Positions 6,591 through 13,739 of a DNA stretch of 33,924 nt are shown here, piece after piece; the first letter of the stretch is position 1, and the number at the start of each line of letters is the position of its first letter. The stretch is from Alphaproteobacteria bacterium (GTDB taxonomy: Bacteria > Pseudomonadota > Alphaproteobacteria > Sphingomonadales > Kordiimonadaceae). Made by a program: the position numbers and the translations under genes. The notes beneath the pieces are model-generated. The model saw only the letters and a list, made by a program, of their open reading frames with translations, was not told the DNA's origin and searched no databases. Location: NCBI GenBank assembly GCA_006226495.1, contig SBGU01000022.1, positions 1 through 33,924 of the forward strand, in the 5' to 3' direction.

Positions 6591-6625
6591 AAAAGAAGGG
6601 CAGCCATTTCTGGCTGCCCTTTCGT
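6591..6625. terminator. Bidirectional terminator between converging genes
   Basis: An 11-bp stem (6596-6606 with 6611-6621, AGGGCAGCCA arm) closes a TTTC loop. It lies between the rightward glycine-zipper gene and the leftward SlyB-like gene. On the minus strand the stem is followed by TTCTTTTTG, on the plus strand by TCGTTTCG, so it suits the leftward gene better. Confidence 0.8.
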
Positions 6626-6641
6626 TTCGGGAATGGAACGG

Positions 6642-7190
6642 TTAGTTGCCGCCCCGATCATCCTCGTAATATTCGTCGTAATTCTGCGGCGGTTGCGGGT
6701 TGTTCGGCCGAAAAGCGGCATGGTCGAGCCGGACACGGCTGCGGTCGCCGCTGAAAACGATGATCACCGGCGCACCATCGGGCAGGGGTTCCTTGTCTTC
6801 CTGCACCAGGGTGACCAGATTGCCGCTTTCGGTGCGGATGATATATTCGTAACCACCTTTGGTTCTTGCCGATTTTTCAACGCCAGAGCCAATCAGGCCG
6901 CCGACCAGCGCACCACCAATGGCGCCGATCACGCTTTCGGCGCCGCCATGGCCGATGGTCGAACCGGCGGCCGCGCCGACACCGGCGCCCGCAAGGGTGC
7001 CGACACCGCTGTTGCCCTTGATTTCGACCCAGCGGAAGCTTTCGATTGTGCCGCGTTCAACGCGCCGCACCTGCCCCACCGCGTGGGAATCATAGGTGTG
7101 TGGGGATTGGGTCCCGGCACAGGCCCCGAGGGTCAGTGCAAGCGGGAGAACCATCGCCATTTTGGCAAATTTGTTTTTGTTATTAATCAT
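6642..7190 (-). CDS. SlyB/Pcp-like glycine-zipper outer-membrane lipoprotein
   Basis: A 182-residue lipoprotein with signal peptide and lipobox LGAC (Cys24). The mature protein shows the SlyB/17-kDa antigen layout: a small N-terminal strand region (GQVRRVERGTIESFRWVEI), a glycine-zipper 2TM hairpin (LAGAGVGAAAGSTIGHGG, VIGAIGGALVGGLIGSG) and a beta-rich C-terminal domain (YEYIIRTESGNLVTLVQEDKE, VIIVFSGDRSRVRLD). Such lipoproteins sit in the outer membrane and help maintain envelope integrity. The start is supported by GGAG six bases upstream. The last 20 residues are acidic and Asn/Tyr-rich. It converges with the larger glycine-zipper gene, sharing a terminator. Confidence 0.85.
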   Translation of the reverse strand: MINNKNKFAKMAMVLPLALTLGACAGTQSPHTYDSHAVGQVRRVERGTIESFRWVEIKGNSGVGTLAGAGVGAAAGSTIGHGGAESVIGAIGGALVGGLIGSGVEKSARTKGGYEYIIRTESGNLVTLVQEDKEPLPDGAPVIIVFSGDRSRVRLDHAAFRPNNPQPPQNYDEYYEDDRGGN

Positions 7191-7392
7191 TTACGGCTCC
7201 TATCCTGCGCTTGGTACGCCTTTCTGCTTAGGCGCTAAAGCGGGCAAATTGATGGCAATCATAATATCGCCGCCCAGTATGGCCCTGTGCGCTGAATAGC
7301 CGATGAACGAAGAAGTCGGTTCAAAGCAGGCATATCTGTCATGGCCCGGTAACAATTGATCGGCACAAGGCAAAAGGTTTGAAAGGGTGTCA

Positions 7393-8568
7393 ATGAACCT
7401 GCTGGACGTGATTTCGAGCCCTGTTGTTCCTGTGGGCCCTGGTGCGCGCTGTGGTGCGGTTTACGACCGTTTCCAGGCGGATACCGGCCTTGTTGCCATT
7501 CCGGTTGTGGATGCGCTGCGGCCGATCGGCATTCTGCGCCGTGTCGACTTCCTGACCCGCCTCGCCGACCGCTATGGCCGGCCGCTTTATGAAAAACGGC
7601 CGGTTGTCGAATTGATGGACAATGATCCCTTGATGGTGGACGACAGCCTGTCGTTCGAAGCGCTGAACCAGTTGCTTGTGGAAAGCCGAAAGGCAGTGCA
7701 GGACGGCTTCATCATCATCCGCGATGGTTGTTACCGGGGCGTTGGTACCGGCTATACGCTTTTGCAGGCCAATATGTTGCGGGCCGAGGAACGCATGCGA
7801 GAACTGGAAGCGGCCCGCATCGAGGCCGAAGCCGCGACCCGGGCGCGTACCCAGTTCCTGGCCAACATGAGCCACGAGCTCAGAACGCCGCTGAATGCCA
7901 TCATCGGTTTTGCCGAATTTATCCTGAGCGAACAGGCCCGTGGGCGTTCCCTCGAAGAATCCGGCAATTATATCAACGATATCCGCGATAGTGGCCGGCA
8001 TCTGCTGGGGGTTATCAATTCGATCCTGGACCTGTCGAAGCTGGAGGCGAATGCTTTTGTGCTCAGGGAAGATTTTGAATCGCCGCTCGTGCTGGCCAAC
8101 GAGGTCCTGCGCATGATGGACGGTATGACCCGTGCCAAGGAAATCAAACTGATCCTGCATTCGGCCGAGCTGGATGTGGACCTCTATGCCGACCTGCAGG
8201 TCGTAAGGCAAATTCTGATCAACCTGTTGTCCAATGCCATCAAATTCTCGCCCGCCGGGTCAACGGTCGATTTGATCATCAAACGGGCTACCGGCGGCGG
8301 TATTGAGTTTCTGGTTTCTGACGAAGGACCGGGCATGGCGCCACAAGTTCTTGAAAAAGTTCAGGAACCATTTGTCCAGGCCGATGAGGGGCTGGCACGC
8401 CGTCATGACGGTACGGGGCTCGGGCTGCCGCTCGTGAAAGCTTTCATGGAAGCACACGGTGGCCGGTTCCTGCTGACCAGCGCGCTTGGCATCGGCACAC
8501 GCGCGATCGTGACCTTCCCGTCCGCGCGCAGCGTTGCGCGGCAGGCGGCCAAATATGCGGTGATCTAG
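7393..8568 (+). CDS. Soluble sensor histidine kinase with N-terminal CBS-like region
   Basis: A 391-residue protein without membrane segments. Residues 1-125 resemble a CBS-domain pair (VAIPVVDALRPIGILRRVDF, then VVELMDNDPLMVDDSLSFEALNQLL), a fold that often senses adenine nucleotides. A coiled linker (about 126-152) leads to the H-box FLANMSHELRTPLNAI with phospho-acceptor His161, an N-box (QILINLLSNAIKFSP), G1 (DEGPGM) and G2 (GTGLGL). It would autophosphorylate and pass phosphate to an unlinked response regulator; none is encoded nearby. The ATG at 7393 is preferred over the GTG at 7387 because AAAGGG ends five bases before it. The gene stands alone after the SlyB-like gene. Confidence 0.88.
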   Translation: MNLLDVISSPVVPVGPGARCGAVYDRFQADTGLVAIPVVDALRPIGILRRVDFLTRLADRYGRPLYEKRPVVELMDNDPLMVDDSLSFEALNQLLVESRKAVQDGFIIIRDGCYRGVGTGYTLLQANMLRAEERMRELEAARIEAEAATRARTQFLANMSHELRTPLNAIIGFAEFILSEQARGRSLEESGNYINDIRDSGRHLLGVINSILDLSKLEANAFVLREDFESPLVLANEVLRMMDGMTRAKEIKLILHSAELDVDLYADLQVVRQILINLLSNAIKFSPAGSTVDLIIKRATGGGIEFLVSDEGPGMAPQVLEKVQEPFVQADEGLARRHDGTGLGLPLVKAFMEAHGGRFLLTSALGIGTRAIVTFPSARSVARQAAKYAVI

Positions 8569-8773
8569 CGCACGGACGGCTGCGCAAACCGCTTCTGCTT
8601 TGCCCATTCTTTTGCTATGATTTTCCCAACAAGGGGCAGGCCATGGCCGCCCGAAAAAATGTCCGCTCAAAAACATCCAGCCCGAATGGGCGACAGTGCG
8701 TCGGCAACGGACCCAATGCGGGGCCCCTGGAACGCATGAGGTGGCTTGTCCGTGGAATGGACGGAGAATCGGG

Positions 8774-9052
8774 ATGGGACAGAGAGACCGGGATTTATAT
8801 GGCTATGTGGTGGACCGGCTTGCGCAGGCAGAGGCGGGCAGGGCAGACGCTTTATATGACCTGGGTCTTCTTTATTCCACGGGACAGGGTGTCGAGCAGG
8901 ACTTTGTCCAGGCCCACAAATGGTTCAACCTTGCCGCCATCCGGGGTGTGTCCCGGGCATCTGTCGACCGGTGTGAACTGGCACGCGACATGAACCGGCG
9001 GGACATTGCCGAAGCACAGCGGCAGGCCCGCGAATGGCTGAGCACACATTAA
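8774..9052 (+). CDS. Small Sel1-like repeat protein
   Basis: A 92-residue cytoplasmic protein with no signal peptide. It contains one clear Sel1/TPR-like repeat (ADALYDLGLLYSTGQGVEQD, then AHKWFNLAAIRGV; about residues 23-60) followed by a charged helical tail. The ATG at 8774 has GGAG six bases upstream; another in-frame start at 8696 adds residues with no family resemblance. Similar stand-alone proteins of about 90 residues are common in alphaproteobacteria and are thought to be protein-interaction adaptors; the partner is unknown. It precedes the SDR gene by 75 bases, a gap containing the SDR promoter-like and inverted-repeat elements. Confidence 0.75.
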   Translation: MGQRDRDLYGYVVDRLAQAEAGRADALYDLGLLYSTGQGVEQDFVQAHKWFNLAAIRGVSRASVDRCELARDMNRRDIAEAQRQAREWLSTH

Positions 9053-9071
9053 GGTTTTCCCTGAAAAATTA

Positions 9072-9129
9072 GCCGGTTACATCCGGCGGTCCTCTTTCTA
9101 TACTGCCAGCGAAAAGGAGCTGGCAGTAT
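9072..9129 (+). promoter_or_regulatory. SDR start region: nested inverted repeats and possible promoter
   Basis: A perfect 11-bp inverted repeat, ATACTGCCAGC (9100-9110) and GCTGGCAGTAT (9119-9129), flanks an 8-base loop. The loop contains most of the Shine-Dalgarno AAGGAG (9114-9119), and the right arm includes the first two bases of the start codon (ATG 9128-9130). A possible -10 TATACT (9099-9104) overlaps the left arm. A poor -35 TTACAT (9077-9082) forms the loop of a smaller repeat, GCCGG/CCGGC (9072-9087). It may be a DNA operator or, on a longer transcript, an mRNA hairpin masking the start. Confidence 0.6.
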
Positions 9130-9883
9130 GATTACACTTGAAGGACAGACCATTCTTTTGACCGGTGCATCACGCGGTATCGGTGCAGCGACGGCGCGGC
9201 TTATTCTTGAAGCCGGCGGCAATCTTGTCGGCAGTTACCAGACCGGGCTTGGGGCCTTGTCGCAGCTCGCGGCCGAATATGGCCCTGCGCGGGTCAAGGC
9301 CATTCAGATTGATCTGGGTACCCCGGGTGCAGGCAAACGGCTGTGGCAGGAAGCGCTGGCGTTCAAGGGACGGCTGGATGGACTTGTGAACAATGCCGGT
9401 ATCGCGCCCGAGACGCCAATCGATGCGCCCGACGGGGACTGGGCCGTCGACTGGGCGCGTGTCATTGCCGTGAATGTGCAGGCCGTTGCGGACCTGTGCC
9501 GCGAAGCGGTGCTGACCTTCCGCGCACAGGGCGGTGGCCGTATTGTTACGGTTGCCAGCCGGGCCGCTTTTCGGGGCGATACGCCCGAATGCCTGCATTA
9601 TGCCGCCAGCAAGGGCGCGCTTGTGGCCCTGATGCGTTCGATCGCCCGCGGCTATGCGCGTGAGGGGATTTATGGTTTCATCATCGCACCCGGTTGGGTG
9701 AAAACCGATATGGCAACAGGCATTTACGAGCCCGGCAACGAATACAAGCTGCAGGAAATCCCGATGGGCGACGCCGCGCCACCGGAAGATGTCGGCAACA
9801 TGATCGCCTTCCTGCTGACCGGCAAGGTCGACAATGCAACCGGTGCGACCTTCGATATCAATGGCGCGAGTTATGTACGCTAG
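9128..9883 (+). CDS. SDR-family NAD(P)-dependent oxidoreductase
   Basis: A 251-residue classical short-chain dehydrogenase. It has the cofactor motif TGASRGIG (12-19), NNAG (88-91), the active-site Asn116, Ser144 (VASRAAF), Tyr158 and Lys162 (YAASK), and a C-terminal TGATFDINGASYV segment typical of FabG-like enzymes. It would oxidise or reduce a hydroxyl or ketone substrate with NAD(P); an isolated gene gives no clue to which. It is too far from fatty-acid genes to be called fabG. The start is supported by AAGGAG and by the motif position, and the start codon lies in an inverted repeat. The Sel1-repeat gene is upstream and a strong bidirectional terminator follows. Confidence 0.88.
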   Translation: MITLEGQTILLTGASRGIGAATARLILEAGGNLVGSYQTGLGALSQLAAEYGPARVKAIQIDLGTPGAGKRLWQEALAFKGRLDGLVNNAGIAPETPIDAPDGDWAVDWARVIAVNVQAVADLCREAVLTFRAQGGGRIVTVASRAAFRGDTPECLHYAASKGALVALMRSIARGYAREGIYGFIIAPGWVKTDMATGIYEPGNEYKLQEIPMGDAAPPEDVGNMIAFLLTGKVDNATGATFDINGASYVR

Positions 9884-9890
9884 GCACTAC

Positions 9891-9924
9891 GAAAAAAAAA
9901 CGGCGGCTGTTTCAGCCGCCGTTT
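9891..9924. terminator. Bidirectional terminator between SDR and metalloprotease genes
   Basis: A 12-bp stem (9898-9909 with 9913-9924, ACGGCGGCTG arm) closes a three-base loop. On the minus strand the stem runs into about nine T residues, ideal for the leftward metalloprotease gene. The SDR stop lies 14 bases before the stem on the plus strand. Confidence 0.9.
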
Positions 9925-9947
9925 CTGCATCTGATGGTCCCGCAGCT

Positions 9948-12614
9948 TTAGTCGGACTTCACTTCAAGCGCCTTGGCAATGAGGAAGGCGACATGGTCAC
10001 GGTGTGCCCGTGTCGCCGCGTCACCGCGCCAGCGGGACATGTCCTTGCCCAGTTCCCGCAGGTAGGCGAACGCACTTGAACGGGCGACATAGTCATAGTT
10101 CTCGCCGTCCAGCATGCCGATCAGCAGTTTCACATAATAGACCTGCAGTTCCTGCCGGAACGTGTTCACGGCACCACGGCTGTCATCCTCGAAAATGGCG
10201 GCGGTCAGGTCGCCCATCATTTCGTTGACGCTGTATTCATTGCCGTAAAGCGCACTGTCCGTCAGGCGCAGCAAGGTCCGCGGGTGCAGCAACTGCGCCA
10301 GAATATCGGCCTGGATCGCGCCTGCACGGGCATGCACTTTCGGGTCTTCGGTGCCCGCGAAATGGAAGAAACCACGCCGCTGGATCGCGAGATGTTTCAG
10401 CAGTTCAGGGTCCGTCTGGAAGGCGTCGGGCGCAAATATATAGTCCCGCAGAAGCTTCATGGCCTGTTTCTGCTTGGCTTTTTCTACCGGGCGATATGGG
10501 ACCGTTGCACCTGCCTGGCCGGCAACCGCGCGGTCGACATAGACACCGCCGATATAGCGGGACGCGACCCGGCCTTGCCAGGCCATGTCGCCGGTCACGA
10601 TCAGGTAGGCATTCCGCAGTTCCTGATAGCTCTGGCCATCGACGCTGAATTTCCCGAGGAGTTTGCCAAGGGCATCATTGTCCAGCTTCAGACGGTCTGC
10701 GGCATAGGATACAGCGTCGTCGGAGAAGTCATAGATATTGACACGCGGATCGATACCCTTGCCGGCCCAGCGCATATCATCGGCATCGTTGCCGAACGCC
10801 AGCTTTTTCTCGGTCGAGCGGGACAGCAGCGCCTCGCGTTTTGCCGGATCGTCCATATCGGGGTCGTACCCGAACTGGATGGCCCAGATATCATAGGGGC
10901 CCGGCTTGACGGTGTAATAATGGGCCTGCTTTTGGCCCGGAGGCGCAAAGTTGATGGCCGGATAATCCATCACCGAGCCCACAAGGCCGTCATCCTGCGC
11001 GCTGATCTTGTGCGCTTCCGCATAGGGACGGGCCTGGGTGGCCTTCATATTGTGGTTCAGGCCAAGCGTGTGGCCAACCTCGTGCAGCATCAGGTAATAG
11101 ACCGATTCCTCGATCAGCTTCTGGCTGGCATCGGGCCCTTTGTCCGCAATCGCGGCGAGGGTGTTGCCCAGCATGTTGTTGAGTTGCAGGTAGCCAGCAA
11201 CATTACAGTTGCGTTCATGGGCTTTCAGCGACTGCATGAAGGCCTGTTCTGCGGCTTCCTGCTCACCCGTGCCCAAAGCCGCGGTTTCAAAGATTTTGCC
11301 GGCGTTCATGCGGTTGGTCAGGAAACTGAATTCCAGCATGATGTCGGCGCCCAGGATCTGGCCCGTGCGGGGGTTGGTGAAGCTCGGGCCATAACCACCA
11401 AAGGGCGGGATCGGGCTTGAGGTCCAGCGCAGCACGTTATAGCGGATGTCGCCCGCGTCCCATGTCGCATTGTCCGGCTGGATATTGACCTGGACAGCAT
11501 TCTTGAAGCCGGCAGCCTCGAACGCGATGTTCCAGGATTCGACGGCCTTCTTGATCACGGGACGCAGCTCAAGCGGCGTGGTGTTTTCGATCCAGTAGAC
11601 GATCGGCTCTACCGGTTCGGACACTTTCGCCGACGGGTCTTTCTTGACCAGGTTCCAGCGGTTGATCATGTCCCGGTAGGGTGTTGCTTCCCGGCTGGTC
11701 ATGTCATTCACGAAATCAAGAAAATAGCCGACACGTGCATCGTCGAAGCGCGGCTTGTAATTGTTGTGCGGCATCTCGATCAGGGTGTGCTGCACCTTCA
11801 CGGTTACGTTGCGGGCGTCCGTGATGTCGAACCAGCTTCCGGTATTCACCGGCGCCGGGTTCGAATAGACATAGTCGACAACAATGGCGGTATTCTGCGG
11901 ATAGTTGTGAATGTCGGCGATGCGGGTCTTTTCCTTCGACAGCTTGCCGAGGTTGAATTCCTGCCAGGGTTTGGCCATCGGATTCGGCGTGGGTTTGACC
12001 TGGTCGAACACTTCTTCCTCGAACAGGCCATCGGCTTTGATCAGGTATGATTTGCCGTCTTCCGATTCAGCCTCGATCTTTTCGACAGAGAGGCTGGACT
12101 GGCTGATATTGGCGTCCTTGGCGCGGACAAGCGGGCTCGACGGATCGAAATAGAAATAGGGGTTCACTTCGACAAATTCGATTTTGTTGAAGTGTTTTTC
12201 GACGCGGAACACGATCTGGCGGCGATACTGGCCGCGGAAATGGCCACCTTCGACGACGCCGTCTGCCGTGTGCGAGAAATAGATGAATTCCTTGCCGATC
12301 TGGTCATCGCGGATCTCCATCGACAGGGCACCTGTCTTGGGATCGCGATACAGCTTGAAGAGGCCATCGATCTCGGTCTGGTCCTTCACCAGGTCGGCGA
12401 TGGTCTTTTTCTTCTTTTTTTCATCTTTTTCGGTTTTCTCTTCGGCCTTTTCGCCGCCTTCGGCTTTCTCTGCAGCAGGCTCGTCCTCCTGCTTGGTTGC
12501 AGCCGGTTTTGCTGGCGGCTGTTCCTGTGCGATCGCAGGCAGGCCGGCAATGCTGATGGCAGAAAGCGCGACACCCAGGAACAGGTTGCGCATGAAGGTT
12601 TCTGGATTGGTCAC
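9948..12614 (-). CDS. Exported zinc-dependent metalloprotease, DUF5117 type
   Basis: An 888-residue exported protein. A signal peptide ends near AIAQ (residue 30), followed by a low-complexity Glu/Lys/Ala region (about 40-70). The catalytic signature HEVGHTLGLNH gives zinc ligands His511, His515 and His521 with Glu512, and a Met-turn SVMDYP is at 547-552: a metzincin-type site. The rest matches the large DUF5117-type zinc-dependent metalloproteases found in many proteobacteria and Bacteroidetes; substrates are unknown. The GTG at 12614 was taken because a G-rich Shine-Dalgarno lies nine bases upstream; an ATG at 12593 would also leave a signal peptide. It probably works in the periplasm or on the cell surface, near an M1-type peptidase gene on the same strand. 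Confidence 0.87.
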   Translation of the reverse strand: MTNPETFMRNLFLGVALSAISIAGLPAIAQEQPPAKPAATKQEDEPAAEKAEGGEKAEEKTEKDEKKKKKTIADLVKDQTEIDGLFKLYRDPKTGALSMEIRDDQIGKEFIYFSHTADGVVEGGHFRGQYRRQIVFRVEKHFNKIEFVEVNPYFYFDPSSPLVRAKDANISQSSLSVEKIEAESEDGKSYLIKADGLFEEEVFDQVKPTPNPMAKPWQEFNLGKLSKEKTRIADIHNYPQNTAIVVDYVYSNPAPVNTGSWFDITDARNVTVKVQHTLIEMPHNNYKPRFDDARVGYFLDFVNDMTSREATPYRDMINRWNLVKKDPSAKVSEPVEPIVYWIENTTPLELRPVIKKAVESWNIAFEAAGFKNAVQVNIQPDNATWDAGDIRYNVLRWTSSPIPPFGGYGPSFTNPRTGQILGADIMLEFSFLTNRMNAGKIFETAALGTGEQEAAEQAFMQSLKAHERNCNVAGYLQLNNMLGNTLAAIADKGPDASQKLIEESVYYLMLHEVGHTLGLNHNMKATQARPYAEAHKISAQDDGLVGSVMDYPAINFAPPGQKQAHYYTVKPGPYDIWAIQFGYDPDMDDPAKREALLSRSTEKKLAFGNDADDMRWAGKGIDPRVNIYDFSDDAVSYAADRLKLDNDALGKLLGKFSVDGQSYQELRNAYLIVTGDMAWQGRVASRYIGGVYVDRAVAGQAGATVPYRPVEKAKQKQAMKLLRDYIFAPDAFQTDPELLKHLAIQRRGFFHFAGTEDPKVHARAGAIQADILAQLLHPRTLLRLTDSALYGNEYSVNEMMGDLTAAIFEDDSRGAVNTFRQELQVYYVKLLIGMLDGENYDYVARSSAFAYLRELGKDMSRWRGDAATRAHRDHVAFLIAKALEVKSD

Positions 12615-12637
12615 GTTGTGTGTCCCCCCTTTTAATC

Positions 12638-12658
12638 AGGTTCGCGGATGGCGAACCT
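12638..12658 (-). other. Leader hairpin before the metalloprotease gene
   Basis: AGGTTCGC (12638-12645) and GCGAACCT (12651-12658) form perfect 8-bp arms around a five-base loop, 24 bases upstream of the GTG start. There is no good T-run, so this is not a clear terminator. It may stabilise or regulate the mRNA leader. Confidence 0.45.
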
Positions 12659-12770
12659 CCCCCATTCGGTACACGCGAGGGCATATACCGGTTCAAACTT
12701 CCAGTTTTTAGTCAGGGGCGGCGATAGTCAATCCACCAATTGTCCGTTGGCCGCCCGAATGGCACGCTTT

Positions 12771-12784
12771 GCCGCAATTGTGGC
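12771..12784. repeat. CAATTG-centred near-palindrome, copy 1
   Basis: GCCGCAATTGTGGC differs at one base from the perfect palindrome at 13181-13194. It lies just downstream of the small exported-protein gene and about 160 bp upstream of the metalloprotease start. Confidence 0.4.
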
Positions 12785-12798
12785 CTTGGCCGCCGGTA

Positions 12799-13143
12799 TC
12801 AGCGCGCCTTCTTCACCGCATCTTCAAAACGCGGGATAAAGGCGTCGCAGCCGCCGGTCGGTTCCTTGGCGCTGGCTGCAGTCATGATATTCTTGAATTC
12901 AACCTGCCCGAGGACACGTTCATAGTCATCCTTTGCCATCATGCGCAGGCGGGCCTCTGCCTTGGCGATAAATTCGTCGACAAGGTCTTCATCCACGGCA
13001 CAGAAACGGGCAGCGCCTGCATAGGTGGCCGCTTCGCGGGCAACAGCCATCATGGTGTCCTGCGCTTCATCGGCATAGGATGGTGCGGCCAGAAAACACG
13101 CGGCAAACAGGGCGGCTGATACGATTTTTCGATTGTGGTTCAT
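12799..13143 (-). CDS. Small exported protein of unknown function
   Basis: A 114-residue protein. I set the start at 13143, where the signal peptide MNHNRKIVSAALFAACFLAA begins and GAGA precedes the ATG; longer in-frame starts would bury it. Cleavage is likely after SYA (residue 24). The mature part, about 90 residues, looks all-helical with two cysteines (Cys48 in ARFCAVDE and Cys99 in GGCDAF) that could form a disulfide in the periplasm. I recognise no family. It lies 70 bases after the DUF6702 gene on the same strand and is flanked on both sides by closely similar CAATTG-centred palindromes, so it may be separately regulated. Confidence 0.68.
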   Translation of the reverse strand: MNHNRKIVSAALFAACFLAAPSYADEAQDTMMAVAREAATYAGAARFCAVDEDLVDEFIAKAEARLRMMAKDDYERVLGQVEFKNIMTAASAKEPTGGCDAFIPRFEDAVKKAR

Positions 13144-13180
13144 TCCATCTCTCGCTTGATGAATTTTCCAAACATTAGCC

Positions 13181-13194
13181 GCCACAATTGTGGC
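13181..13194. promoter_or_regulatory. CAATTG-centred palindrome, copy 2
   Basis: GCCACAATTGTGGC is a perfect 14-bp palindrome 38 bases upstream of the small exported-protein gene, between it and the DUF6702 stop codon. It is nearly identical to 12771-12784, so a regulator-binding site is possible. Confidence 0.45.
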
Positions 13195-13213
13195 AGGCAA
13201 GCGGAGAAACCTG

Positions 13214-13738
13214 TCAGAATTCAAGGCGCAGCGGGTCGCTGTCCGCCCGTATCTCGCCTGCCTTGCGGGCGCCATTGACAACAGCCATGACGGTATTGGT
13301 CTGGCCCGGAAGGTCATGGAGGAACATTGCATTCATTACTGTCAGGGATTTCGGCGGCGTCGGCCAGTCGGCTTCCATGTACAGCAGGACTTCCTGACCC
13401 TTCAGTTCCATGCCCAGGTAGGTCAGGGGCAACGGTTTATCGTCCACTTTGACGTCCATGGCCTGCAGCGCCCAGTGGCCGACCGATTTTTCCAGCTTCG
13501 GATAATCGGCGTCCTCAAGGAAGGTCAGCCTTTCACCAAGATCGAGCGACAGGCGAGCCTCAAGCTCGTGCGCGTGCAACTGGATCACAAACTCGACCGA
13601 ATGGTCACTGGCATTCCAGTCGATGCGGGTGAAGGTTGCAAAGACATTGTGGGCACCCGCAGGTACGGAGATCGCCCAAAGCGACACAAGCAAAGCCAGG
13701 GTGGCAACATACACACGGTGGAAATGGAAAATCTTCAT
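13214..13738 (-). CDS. DUF6702 family exported protein
   Basis: A 174-residue protein starting at the ATG that follows the diguanylate cyclase stop by one base (TGA-C-ATG), so it is translationally coupled. An N-terminal signal or anchor segment (VYVATLALLVSLWAI) ends near AGAH. The mature part has the DUF6702 layout: HNVFATFTRIDWN, VEFVIQLHAHELEARLS, then LPLTYLGMELKGQEVLLYME, and a late strand LTVMNAMFLHDLPGQTN. DUF6702 genes are often found near M1-type peptidases, as here. The function is unknown; the all-beta look suggests a periplasmic accessory protein. A much longer frame continuing upstream to 14125 is an out-of-frame reading of the cyclase gene. Confidence 0.8.
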   Translation of the reverse strand: MKIFHFHRVYVATLALLVSLWAISVPAGAHNVFATFTRIDWNASDHSVEFVIQLHAHELEARLSLDLGERLTFLEDADYPKLEKSVGHWALQAMDVKVDDKPLPLTYLGMELKGQEVLLYMEADWPTPPKSLTVMNAMFLHDLPGQTNTVMAVVNGARKAGEIRADSDPLRLEF

Positions 13739-13739
13739 G

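Noticed and set aside
8643-8993. Open frame starting after a good ribosome-binding-like site upstream of the Sel1 gene
   Set aside because: It overlaps the Sel1-repeat gene in another frame and shows no domain; the Sel1 frame has the repeat motif and its own ribosome binding site.
10284-11420. 378-codon open frame on the plus strand
   Set aside because: It is antisense to the DUF5117 metalloprotease, whose HExxH motif and signal peptide are clear.
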